A DNA stretch of 64,000 nt. It comes from Clostridioides difficile. Lineage in GTDB: Bacteria; Bacillota; Clostridia; Peptostreptococcales; Peptostreptococcaceae. The stretch covers positions 124,001 through 188,000 of the forward strand of contig CP103804.1 of the NCBI GenBank assembly GCA_024919175.1. Reading direction: 5' to 3'. Positions 50,275-59,239 of this stretch are shown here, in pieces. The notes beneath the pieces are model-generated. The model ran no database searches. It saw only the letters and a list, made by a program, of their open reading frames with translations, and was not told where the DNA came from. Position numbers and translations under genes: made by a program. The number at the start of each line of letters is the position of its first letter. Positions within the stretch are counted from its first letter, which is position 1.

Positions 50275-51366
50275 TTAATATTCATTTATAATTTTAATTA
50301 CATAACTAACTTCTTCATCTTTCATACCAACAAATAAAGGTATACTAACAACTTTATTTGAATAAGTCTCAGCTATATTAAAACTTCCCTTTTTATATCC
50401 CAAATAAGCATATGCTTCAGATAAATGAGGTGGTATAGGATAATGTATTATAGAATCTATACCATTTTTCTTTAGATATTCCATAAATGTATCTCGTTTT
50501 TCAACTTGTAAAACAAATAAATGCCATACATGTGTACAGCCCTTTTCTATTTTGGGAAGTATCACTTTTGGATTGTTAATTTCATTAAGATATCTACCTA
50601 CTATTTTTGACTTTTCACTTTCAATTTCATTAAGATATTTAAGTTTTACTCTTAATAAGCCTGCTTGAATTTCATCCAATCTTGAATTATATCCAACAAA
50701 TTTATTATGGTATCTCTTTTCCGAACCATAGTTTCTGAGTACTTTCACCTTATCAGCTATTTCCTTATTGCTAGTTGTTATAGCACCTGCATCCCCAAAT
50801 GCACCCAAGTTTTTGCTTGGATAAAAACTAAAACATCCTATATCTCCAAATGTCCCTGTCATTTTCCCATCATATTTAGCACCATGAGATTGGGCACAAT
50901 CTTCAATCAAATACAAATTATATTTCTCACATAATTCTTTTATCTCTTTCATCTTACTTGCCTGACCATACAAATGTACAACTAATATAGCTTTTGTTTT
51001 ACTATTTATCTTTTTTTCTATCTTAGATGAATCTATATTATAATACTCATTTGGTTCTACAAATACTGGCTTTGCTCCATTTATACTTATTCCCATAACA
51101 CTGGCAATATACGTATTTGATTGTACTATTACTTCATCACCTTCATCTATTCCTAATGCTCTAAAAGCAATTATCAGTGCATCTAAACCACTAGCTAAAC
51201 CTACACAATATTTGCTACCTACATATCTAGCAAATTCTTCTTCAAAGTACTTTACTTCATTTCCAAGGATGTAATATCCACTTTCCATTACATCCATAAT
51301 CTTCTTCTCATATTCTTCTTTATGAACCTTAAATTGTTCTAATAAATTATTAAACTTAACTAACAT
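50275..51366 (-). CDS. DegT/DnrJ/EryC1 sugar aminotransferase (FdtB-like)
   Basis: 363 residues, PLP-dependent aminotransferase that adds an amino group to a nucleotide-linked keto sugar. Visible are GLASGLDALIIAFRA, VQSNTYIASV, LIEDCAQSHGA and the PLP lysine in SFYPSKNLGAFGDAGA (Lys185). The sequence is close to the FdtB/QdtB type that makes a 3-amino-3,6-dideoxyhexose from a dTDP-3-keto sugar. It is next to an FdtA-like ketoisomerase gene, so the two should act in sequence. It is the last gene of the flagellin glycan block. Confidence 0.9.
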   Translation of the reverse strand: MLVKFNNLLEQFKVHKEEYEKKIMDVMESGYYILGNEVKYFEEEFARYVGSKYCVGLASGLDALIIAFRALGIDEGDEVIVQSNTYIASVMGISINGAKPVFVEPNEYYNIDSSKIEKKINSKTKAILVVHLYGQASKMKEIKELCEKYNLYLIEDCAQSHGAKYDGKMTGTFGDIGCFSFYPSKNLGAFGDAGAITTSNKEIADKVKVLRNYGSEKRYHNKFVGYNSRLDEIQAGLLRVKLKYLNEIESEKSKIVGRYLNEINNPKVILPKIEKGCTHVWHLFVLQVEKRDTFMEYLKKNGIDSIIHYPIPPHLSEAYAYLGYKKGSFNIAETYSNKVVSIPLFVGMKDEEVSYVIKIINEY

Positions 51367-51447
51367 AAAGTTACATCCTTATCTATGCATTATCTATATA
51401 GCTATACTAAATTTATTTAATTAATAAATTTTCTATATGCATAATAA

Positions 51448-51855
51448 CTAGATAATGTTTATATATTTTAAAAACTCTTCATAATCTCTGATATAATCAT
51501 TCTCATTATAGTATTCAGATGCTATTGAAATTAAAACAGTCTTCTCCTCAAAATCAAACATTTCATGCCATACCTCAGGTCCTATATACAATCCCACATC
51601 ATTTTTGTTTATAACAATGACTGTATCTGTTACTCCATCATAACATCTTATCTTAACACTTCCATTTATGCAAACTAACACTTGCTCTAAAGTTTTATGG
51701 GCATGAAAGCCTCTTTTTACATTCTGTGGCACATCATATATGTAATACACTCTCTTTATATCAAAAGGTATAACTTTATTTGATTCTAATGCAATTAAAC
51801 TTCCTACATCTTCACTTCCAATATATTCAAACTTAATCAAATTATACTTGTCCAT
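51448..51855 (-). CDS. dTDP-sugar 3,4-ketoisomerase (FdtA/WxcM-like)
   Basis: 135 residues, a small cupin. The RGFHAHKTLEQVLVC motif carries His51 and His53, equivalent to the catalytic histidines of FdtA (His49/His51 by family knowledge), and a GPEVWHEM turn follows. The family converts dTDP-4-keto-6-deoxyglucose to the 3-keto isomer. Paired with the aminotransferase downstream, it should give dTDP-3-amino-3,6-dideoxyhexose (Fuc3N or Qui3N). The dTDP-4-keto-6-deoxyglucose supply is not encoded in this window. Confidence 0.88.
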   Translation of the reverse strand: MDKYNLIKFEYIGSEDVGSLIALESNKVIPFDIKRVYYIYDVPQNVKRGFHAHKTLEQVLVCINGSVKIRCYDGVTDTVIVINKNDVGLYIGPEVWHEMFDFEEKTVLISIASEYYNENDYIRDYEEFLKYINII

Positions 51856-51946
51856 AAATAATACCTATCCTATTTCTAATAAATTTCTAACAAAACATTG
51901 CTTAACATTTTGAATTACAATAAACTCTTGTTAATAGAAAAATATA

Positions 51947-52891
51947 CTATATCCAATATTTTTCCTTTGGCTCTTTTAAATCTATCTCCTCACAATTTAG
52001 AGTTTCACATAATTCATAAATTTTACTTGCAAATAATATATCATGTATTGACAAGCCTATATTATAAGATATTATTTTTTCATCATCGTTCTCTCTTCCT
52101 TGTGCTTGTTTACTTAAAACATCATGAAATTCACATGAATACTTGTATTTATCTATATTTTTTAGATGTTTCAAATGATTATAATCATCTAAGTATACTT
52201 TATCAAATAAATAATCTACATTTCCAAACCCCATAACATGTACAGGCAATAATAAGGCACCTTTTTTAAACCATTCAAATTCTGAAAGATATTCATCTGT
52301 ATATGTAACAGTTGAAATTACCACATCTGAGTCTACAACAAGTTCTTTATGTGTATCACATATCTGAAATTTAAGCTGGTCATTACCTTTATATTTTTGT
52401 ACAAATGATTCTGCTTGGTCTTTATATCTAAGCAACTTTACATTTACAGTTCTATTTTTAAGAGTATATAAAAGCATATTCATTATAGAAGAAGCAGTTA
52501 CGCCTAACCCCATAATAGCAATGGTATTAAAATCTTTTTTAGCAAAGGTATCAATCGCTAAAGCAGCTACAGCAGCAGTTCTAAAAGCTGTAATATAATT
52601 GCCATCTAAAATAGCCTTTAGTTTAGCATTCTTCATATCATATAAAAATATATCTGAATTTAAACTTGGATTTCTTCCTGGCAATCTTGTAACCATTTTT
52701 ATTCCACCAATCATATGATTGTGATTTAAAGATGGCATTACATTGTAAAATACATGACCTTGTTCTACCATACTTATTTTTGGTGGTAACTGACAATCTT
52801 GTTTTGTTAGAAATGATTCTTTTATCCACTCATATCCTTGCTTTTGAGAGATATTCAACGACATAATTTGCTCATGAGTTATTAATTTCAT
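51947..52891 (-). CDS. Ornithine cyclodeaminase / mu-crystallin family protein
   Basis: About 314 residues. Family features are GGIKMVTRLPGRNPSLNSDIFLYDMKNAKLKAILDGNYITAFRTAAVAALAID (split) and the Rossmann motif IMGLGVTASSIM (NAD-binding). The family includes deaminating cyclases, alanine dehydrogenases and SbnB-type opine-like enzymes. Its reaction here is not known. In the glycan block it probably supplies or modifies the amino acid part of the cap. GGGAG is best spaced for the ATG at 52889-52891, not the ATG at 52898-52900. Confidence 0.85.
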   Translation of the reverse strand: MKLITHEQIMSLNISQKQGYEWIKESFLTKQDCQLPPKISMVEQGHVFYNVMPSLNHNHMIGGIKMVTRLPGRNPSLNSDIFLYDMKNAKLKAILDGNYITAFRTAAVAALAIDTFAKKDFNTIAIMGLGVTASSIMNMLLYTLKNRTVNVKLLRYKDQAESFVQKYKGNDQLKFQICDTHKELVVDSDVVISTVTYTDEYLSEFEWFKKGALLLPVHVMGFGNVDYLFDKVYLDDYNHLKHLKNIDKYKYSCEFHDVLSKQAQGRENDDEKIISYNIGLSIHDILFASKIYELCETLNCEEIDLKEPKEKYWI

Positions 52892-52910
52892 ATTTACCAT
52901 GCTCCCTTAT

Positions 52911-54143
52911 TTAAAAATTTTCTATCATATTTTCATTATTCTCATCAAGTATTTCTATCATTTCATGAATATATTTCTTCTTCTTATTTGCATCAAATAT
53001 ATTATTTGCTACTCCATAAATCCTTCCACAATCTTGTCTCTCATCTTCATATAACTCTATTGTATCTCCCTCTTTCACAAGTAATAAAATTTGAGTAACA
53101 TAATCTAAACTTTCTATTTTATCTATATTATTTATCTTTTTTATTGTTCCAGGTTTTATGTATATTGGTAATGCATATACACACTTCGATAAATGCATAT
53201 TATATTTTTTTATTTCATCAAAATCAATATCATTGTTCACACTAAAATTTGCAAACAACTTTCCTATATCTAAATCTGTTATCTGTGAAATTGCCAAATA
53301 ATCACATCCTCCAGGCAATCTTGGCATAACTTCAGATACTTTTATTCCATCAACTCCCACTAACATCTGAACATAGAGAGGTCCATTATTTATATTAAAA
53401 GCCTCTGTTATCTTTTGATATAGCAATTTTATTTCTTCTTCATATTGGAAACAATACTTTGATGGATATATTAGTCTGTCTGGTTTTCCAGCTCTACCTA
53501 CATGTATATTTACAAGTTCTCTATCTCCAATATAAAATACCTGTGACTCTCCATTATAAATCCAAGCCAAACCCTGAATTTCCTCGCTGTCATAAAATTC
53601 TTCAATTATTACTTGTCCATTTTGTGAGATTTCCTTAGAATACTTGAACTTTTCCATTAATTCCTCTATATCTGTTGTAAAGTATACTCCCCTTGAACCA
53701 TAACCATCAGCTGGTTTTACTACAAGTGGAAAATTTAGTTCTTGTATTTTTTCTATCTCTTTTAAACTTTCAATTACGCAATAATTAGTTGTTGATATAT
53801 TATTTTCTTTAAAATACGCCTTCATGACTGATTTATTAGTTACAGACTCAAGTTGACTGCAACAAATTACACATGGTAAATTTAATTCATTTGCAATATA
53901 AGCATATGGTTCCATCAAAGAATCTGTAAATCCAGTCAAAATTCCATCAATTTTTTTATCTATGGCTATACTTTTTATTTTATCAAAATCAAATACATCA
54001 ACATCTATAGATTCATCACATATTTTTTTGGCAGGTGTATCAATTCTATTATCACAAACAATTGTGTATATTCCTTCTTTTTTAGCTGACATAACAATAT
54101 TCTCAAAATACTTAATTGAGCCTAAAATCATTAATCTTTTCAT
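52911..54143 (-). CDS. ATP-grasp ligase (amino acid-amide forming, glycan cap)
   Basis: About 410 residues. The N-terminal Rossmann-like part (MILGSIKYFENIVMSAKKEGIYTIVCDN) and ATP-grasp motifs FPLVVKPADGYGSRGV (about residues 140-155), VIIEEFYDSEEIQG and VSEVMPRLPGGCDYL place it among the biotin-carboxylase-like amide ligases such as L-amino acid ligases and PurK. It likely joins carboxyl and amino groups with ATP. The ATG at 54141-54143 follows AAGAAGG; the TTG at 54149 is rejected. Function inferred from operon context. Confidence 0.82.
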   Translation of the reverse strand: MKRLMILGSIKYFENIVMSAKKEGIYTIVCDNRIDTPAKKICDESIDVDVFDFDKIKSIAIDKKIDGILTGFTDSLMEPYAYIANELNLPCVICCSQLESVTNKSVMKAYFKENNISTTNYCVIESLKEIEKIQELNFPLVVKPADGYGSRGVYFTTDIEELMEKFKYSKEISQNGQVIIEEFYDSEEIQGLAWIYNGESQVFYIGDRELVNIHVGRAGKPDRLIYPSKYCFQYEEEIKLLYQKITEAFNINNGPLYVQMLVGVDGIKVSEVMPRLPGGCDYLAISQITDLDIGKLFANFSVNNDIDFDEIKKYNMHLSKCVYALPIYIKPGTIKKINNIDKIESLDYVTQILLLVKEGDTIELYEDERQDCGRIYGVANNIFDANKKKKYIHEMIEILDENNENMIENF

Positions 54144-54224
54144 ATACAAACCTTCTTTATAAGTTAATTATTTTTATATAAAAGTTAAAATACTACAATC
54201 AGGAAATTCTGTAAAATATAAGTA

Positions 54225-55220
54225 TCACTTATTTATATTTTTATAATATGTCCTATTGCAAACAGCACTTGAACCGAAACCTTCTTTAAATATAGCCAAA
54301 CCTTCATCTAAGAACTTTCCTTGATTTAGAGTACTAATTCCAAATGAAAAATATTTAAAATTTCTATCTAATGCATTCTTAATTAGATTATAGTTTAAAA
54401 ATATCATTGGATAATATTTATTATAATCTGGATTTGATGCTAAATATTGAGTATGATAAACTCTGCCTTGAAAATTAAATACCATACTACCACAAATCAT
54501 AATATTATCAATATATACTGCATAAAATTCTACAATATCTTTTAATCTATTATTTTTAAAGTCCAGGAGTTCTTCTATTGAATGTATCAACTTGGCTCCT
54601 TTTCTATCTAAACAATTAGATAATAATTTAAAAAAAGAGATTACATCTTTATCATCATACAATCTCTTAAAAGTAAGATTGTTCTTTAAAGAATATTTAA
54701 AATCTCTTCTTTTACTATAACTAAAATTACTCAATATATCTTTTTTATACTTATTTAGTTCTAAAAACATACTTAATTCATCATAAAACATATAACCATT
54801 CTTAAATAGAAAATATTCTAACAATGAAGTATCTTCTTTACAAAATATTCTCGATGAATTTCTAAGAAATACTTTATTAAAATTTTCTTTATGTAAATAT
54901 CCCTCTACTACACTTGTAATGCCCTTTACATGTTTAATATCATTGAAATTACTTCCTATTAGAATGCCACCAAAAGTACTACCTAAATGAGAAAAAAATA
55001 TTTTTTCATTGTTTTCATAAACTTCACATGCAGGTATAACTGCAATTATCTCTTTACCTTTATATATCATTAGTGAATGGTCAGAAAATTTGCCTTCTTT
55101 ATGATAATTAATAAAATTTCGAGTTTGAAGAAATGTGCCATTTATAGATTTATTTTCTACAAAATAATCCCAATCTTCCTGAAAATTTTTTTCAAATTGT
55201 TTGATACAGATATTATACAT
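54225..55220 (-). CDS. FemAB/GNAT-like acyltransferase
   Basis: 331 residues. The sequence (NKSINGTFLQTRNFINYHKEGKFSDHSLMIYKGKEIIAVIPA, split; later VEFYAVYIDNIMICGSMVFNFQGRVYHTQYLASNPDYNKYYPMIFLNYNLI) resembles the GNAT-fold FemAB-type transferases that form amide bonds on sugars or peptides. It lies between GT3 and the ATP-grasp gene. The most likely job is attachment of an acyl or aminoacyl group to the amino sugar of the flagellin glycan. Confidence 0.75.
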   Translation of the reverse strand: MYNICIKQFEKNFQEDWDYFVENKSINGTFLQTRNFINYHKEGKFSDHSLMIYKGKEIIAVIPACEVYENNEKIFFSHLGSTFGGILIGSNFNDIKHVKGITSVVEGYLHKENFNKVFLRNSSRIFCKEDTSLLEYFLFKNGYMFYDELSMFLELNKYKKDILSNFSYSKRRDFKYSLKNNLTFKRLYDDKDVISFFKLLSNCLDRKGAKLIHSIEELLDFKNNRLKDIVEFYAVYIDNIMICGSMVFNFQGRVYHTQYLASNPDYNKYYPMIFLNYNLIKNALDRNFKYFSFGISTLNQGKFLDEGLAIFKEGFGSSAVCNRTYYKNINK

Positions 55221-55224
55221 TTTA

Positions 55225-57342
55225 TCACCTATAACTCTTTTTATTTTCTACTACACGACCATATAAAGCTACAAATAATTGATAGTCTTCAATTTCATCA
55301 TTTTTATGTAAATTATATTTGACCTTATGAATATTAGCCTTACTATAAACTTTATCTATATAGTTTTTTATTGCAGAACAATGCTTATCTATAACGAAAT
55401 GTTTTATTTCTGACTGCTTTTCTTTTAGCTCTTCTCTATGAAAACCACCATCATTATATTTTTTTATCATATCTACAACCTCGCCAATATTATTATAGTC
55501 AAATTTATCTATAAAATCCCACATATTTGTAAAAATTGGTGAAGTTTCATTTTTAAACTTGACAGGAATTAGGTCATACAAAATCGCATCTAATTTTGAA
55601 GTATGACTTCCAACCATAAAGGACTCTAGATATATATCTGAGATTTTATAGAAATCAGTTATCTCTGCCATAATCCCAAAACATAAGACTCTATTATTTG
55701 TAACACTACTTAATGTTTCCCAATAGCTGTTATTTTCATCAACTCCTACAACAATAAGAATCGTGTCATCCGTATTTTCGATTATCGTTTTAGCAATTTT
55801 AAAGTAATTAATATCATTTAGACTATTATACTTTCTTTCACTAGCAATAGTTAAAATTATTGTTACATCGTCATCCAAATCATACTGTTTTCTAATTTCA
55901 GATTTTGAAAATAATTCTTTTTCTTTTAGCGGAATTGGTAATATTTCAGACTTTTCTACACCTCTTTTATTCAATGTAACTAATTGACTAACTTCACTAA
56001 AATCAATAACTACATCTGCAATACTTGCCCCTAGCCAAAAAGTACTATCATAATGATTAACATATAAAATAGGTATTTTTCCATCAATTCCAAAAGCTAG
56101 AACAGGTATTGTGTCCCACATATGAACATATAAAATAACTATATCAGCCCAATCGTAAGCTATTGACCTTAAAGCCATAGCCCTTTCCAAATAGTCATCT
56201 GAAATTAAATCCAAAGATATAATTTCACCACCGCTATCATCTACTGATTTTAATAACCAATCTGGCAATGTCTTTGATTGCCATGTAGTTACAATTGAAT
56301 GAACAGAATCTTTATCACTATCAATCCAGTTTTTAACTAACTTTGTATGGCCACCTGTTGTGTATCCTTCACTTAAAACATGTAATATTCTTTTTCTTTT
56401 GAACTCCTTTTTCGTAAATAATTTTATATTGTCTACTTTTGGTAGATTATTGGCAGATTCTAATAATGCTTTTTCACATTTTTCACAAGAATAAAAGCCA
56501 GTGTGATTGAAAACAGAAAAACGAGCAACTTTTGAAATAATTTTTGAAACAGCTCGATAATTCTTCAATTTTAATTCTAAATCAAGTTCCTCTTTCATAC
56601 AATCCACAACATACTTATTAATTCTAAGTATTGATGTTGCTTTCTTATTATCAAATTCAAAAAATCCTTCTCTATTTAAATCAAGTTTTATGTACTCTTT
56701 TACAAATTTCATCCGATACTCATTATAGCCATTACTTATATTTGCTATTCCAGAATCATGCATACACCATGGTTTATCTTGCTTTGGTACAACAACCTTG
56801 TAGTTATTTTGCTTGAATTCCATACTCTGCGATAAATCATAAAAATGCCATCCATCAAATTTATCTTCTCTCCATAATAAATCATACTGAGTAATCATAA
56901 TTAATCCATCTATAGCCATGACTTCATCAAAATATCCTTCAAAGTTATTAAATTCATAAATATCCATTTTACCTGTATGACTATCATATACTTTTCCTAC
57001 TCTATTGTCAGAATCCCACCAAACCCCATTTACAGGTACATCTTTAACTCCAGCTACACCAATCATCCCTACAGCAATATTTTTATTAAATATATCTAAA
57101 ATATCATATATAAAACTCTTATTAATTATAAATGTATCTTGATGTAAATATACTTTATACTTAGCATCTACTTCTCTCATAGTTTTATTATAAGCAGATG
57201 CAATTGAATCAGCTCCTCTCAAAGCAATTGTTTCTATACTAAAATTTTTTGGAATATCTAAGCTATTTATATACACAAGACATTCCTTATAAAGTCTTTC
57301 ATCATTTACACAGGTTATAAAACATATCTTTTCATTATTCAT
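55225..57342 (-). CDS. Flagellin glycosyltransferase GT3, two glycosyltransferase domains
   Basis: About 705 residues. The N-terminal ~250 form a GT-A domain (ICFITCVNDERLYKECLVYINSLDI, then ADSIASAYNKTMREVDAKYKVYLHQDTFI with HQDT at 67-70). Residues about 320-700 form a GT-B/GT4-like domain (KRILHVLSEGYTTGGHTKLVKNWI; later FYKISDIYLESFMVGSHTSKL). The start is ATG 57340-57342, overlapping the GT2 stop by 8 bp; the upstream start at 57393 has no ribosome site. In type B flagellin loci the third transferase adds a rhamnose (published). Two domains imply two transfers. Confidence 0.85.
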   Translation of the reverse strand: MNNEKICFITCVNDERLYKECLVYINSLDIPKNFSIETIALRGADSIASAYNKTMREVDAKYKVYLHQDTFIINKSFIYDILDIFNKNIAVGMIGVAGVKDVPVNGVWWDSDNRVGKVYDSHTGKMDIYEFNNFEGYFDEVMAIDGLIMITQYDLLWREDKFDGWHFYDLSQSMEFKQNNYKVVVPKQDKPWCMHDSGIANISNGYNEYRMKFVKEYIKLDLNREGFFEFDNKKATSILRINKYVVDCMKEELDLELKLKNYRAVSKIISKVARFSVFNHTGFYSCEKCEKALLESANNLPKVDNIKLFTKKEFKRKRILHVLSEGYTTGGHTKLVKNWIDSDKDSVHSIVTTWQSKTLPDWLLKSVDDSGGEIISLDLISDDYLERAMALRSIAYDWADIVILYVHMWDTIPVLAFGIDGKIPILYVNHYDSTFWLGASIADVVIDFSEVSQLVTLNKRGVEKSEILPIPLKEKELFSKSEIRKQYDLDDDVTIILTIASERKYNSLNDINYFKIAKTIIENTDDTILIVVGVDENNSYWETLSSVTNNRVLCFGIMAEITDFYKISDIYLESFMVGSHTSKLDAILYDLIPVKFKNETSPIFTNMWDFIDKFDYNNIGEVVDMIKKYNDGGFHREELKEKQSEIKHFVIDKHCSAIKNYIDKVYSKANIHKVKYNLHKNDEIEDYQLFVALYGRVVENKKSYR

Positions 57343-59215
57343 ACTTCTTTCTTCCTTCAATAAAATAAAGTATCTCTTGTATATCACTTTCACTTTGTAC
57401 TTTTTCGCTACTGTTCTTAATTAAGTCATAAGCAATTTCAAACTCTTCTAAATCACACAATACACTAGTTATATTGTATATTGTGTCGATATTATCTCTA
57501 TCTATATTTAAAGCCATCATAAACATACTTATACTAAAATCGCCTATACCTCTATTAAATGCCTCAGCACCCAATCTATTTAGTATAGTTGTTTTATTTA
57601 TTGAAAACATGTCAACTAAATATTCAATATCATCTATAAAACATTGTTCAGTTATATTATAATTATCAAATATATAGCTTAAATTATCATCTATATCTAA
57701 TTCATTATCAATTCTCATTAAAGCATATTTTAAATTAACCATACTAACACTAGAATATCTTTTAGTATCCACACAATTAGAAGCCTTTACTATATATTGA
57801 TAACACTCATATTGTTCTCTTACATTTTCATTACTTTCTTTACATATTGTATCAATAAATCTATTATCTGCTTCTGAAAGATTAATTTTAGTAGCACTAA
57901 TACCATCTATTATGTAATTACTATCATTAAACATTCTTAGTATCTCATTTAATGTAAAAAATCTTAAATGAGTCCTATCCAAAATCCCTGAATCAGTATA
58001 TGTAAAATTACCTTGTACAAGATTTCTTAAAACGGATACATGCATAATATTTGGTATACTTGATATCAAACTCCCATCTTTCTTTAGATATCTCTTTAGG
58101 TTATTGACTATCTTCCATGGATTAACTAAATGTTCAAGTACATCTCCCAATATTATATAATCGAAGAAATTTTTATTATAATCTAATTGTACTTTTTCTA
58201 TATCTGCTATCAGTATATCTCCAATATTTTTTGCTAATTTACCTGCAGATTCACTTATTTCTATTCCATATACTGATAAATTTTTATATGTATTTTTTAT
58301 TTCTAAAAGAGTAGCTCCTATACCACAACCTATTTCTAGAACATTAATATTTTTCTCTACATCACAGTCTATTTCAGAAATTAAGTCAGTTCGTATCATT
58401 CCACTATATTCTGAATTAAAGCCCCATTTAGTCTCAAATTTTCTTCTATTGATATCCATTATGTCTGTATATTTATTGCGATTTTCTTTAAAAGATACAC
58501 TTCCAAAATGGTGTATAAAAGTATCCTGACATAATAGCAACTTATATCCTTCTTCTAACATTCTAAAAGATAAGTCATCATCTTCAAAATTTCCAGGTGT
58601 AAATAACTCATCTAAAACACCCACATTATCTAATACATATTTCTTTATCAACATACAGAAACCAACTAATTTAACTCTATATTTCCATGAATTGATATTA
58701 GATTTATTTATTTTTTGTGCAAATATAAACATATCCTCAATTGATTTGTAGTCCACATTAATTTGTTGATAATATGAGCATGCATTTGTTATTGGACCTA
58801 CAGCTCCTATATTATCTTGTGACCATAAAGCCTTATTTAAATTATAAAGCCAACTAGGAGTAACTATTACATCATTATTTAATAATAATATATTTTCACC
58901 CTTAGCTAGTTCAATACCTTGGTTACACCCTTTTGGGAATCCTAAGTTTTTATTGTTATATACAGACTTTATATCAGATTGCTCTTTTAACCAATCTACG
59001 GTTCCATCAGAAGAGTTATTATCAATTATTATTATTTCATATTTATTTTTTGGCGTAAATTTTCTAATACTTTCAATACATAATTTGGTATATTCTATTT
59101 GATTATATGTCAATATTATTATGCTAGTAAATTTTATATCATTATTTTCACATGTATATTGCCAATTTTTTATTATATCTTTAGATTTTTCACTAACTGT
59201 TATTGGTATGCTCAT
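57335..59215 (-). CDS. Flagellin glycosyltransferase GT2 fused to a methyltransferase
   Basis: 626 residues. N-terminal GT2-family GT-A domain: SIIILTYNQIEYTKLCIESI, IDNNSSDGTVDWL, LLLNNDVIV (DXD equivalent) and GNFEDDDLSFR. A SAM-dependent methyltransferase domain begins around residue 290 (NVLEIGCGIGATLLEI, EIGCGIG at 294-300, then DYIILGDVLEHLVNPW). A helical C-terminal part follows. It matches the published type B flagellin enzyme that adds and methylates rhamnose. It follows GT1 by 24 bp. Confidence 0.9.
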   Translation of the reverse strand: MSIPITVSEKSKDIIKNWQYTCENNDIKFTSIIILTYNQIEYTKLCIESIRKFTPKNKYEIIIIDNNSSDGTVDWLKEQSDIKSVYNNKNLGFPKGCNQGIELAKGENILLLNNDVIVTPSWLYNLNKALWSQDNIGAVGPITNACSYYQQINVDYKSIEDMFIFAQKINKSNINSWKYRVKLVGFCMLIKKYVLDNVGVLDELFTPGNFEDDDLSFRMLEEGYKLLLCQDTFIHHFGSVSFKENRNKYTDIMDINRRKFETKWGFNSEYSGMIRTDLISEIDCDVEKNINVLEIGCGIGATLLEIKNTYKNLSVYGIEISESAGKLAKNIGDILIADIEKVQLDYNKNFFDYIILGDVLEHLVNPWKIVNNLKRYLKKDGSLISSIPNIMHVSVLRNLVQGNFTYTDSGILDRTHLRFFTLNEILRMFNDSNYIIDGISATKINLSEADNRFIDTICKESNENVREQYECYQYIVKASNCVDTKRYSSVSMVNLKYALMRIDNELDIDDNLSYIFDNYNITEQCFIDDIEYLVDMFSINKTTILNRLGAEAFNRGIGDFSISMFMMALNIDRDNIDTIYNITSVLCDLEEFEIAYDLIKNSSEKVQSESDIQEILYFIEGRKKYE

Positions 59216-59239
59216 TCTCTAAGTCTCCTATTTTTAAAT

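Noticed and set aside
57343..57393. Upstream start for GT3 giving 17 extra residues
   Set aside because: The upstream start has no ribosome site and lies inside the GT2 coding sequence; the ATG at 57342 follows GGAAGAAAG and overlaps the GT2 stop by only 8 bp.
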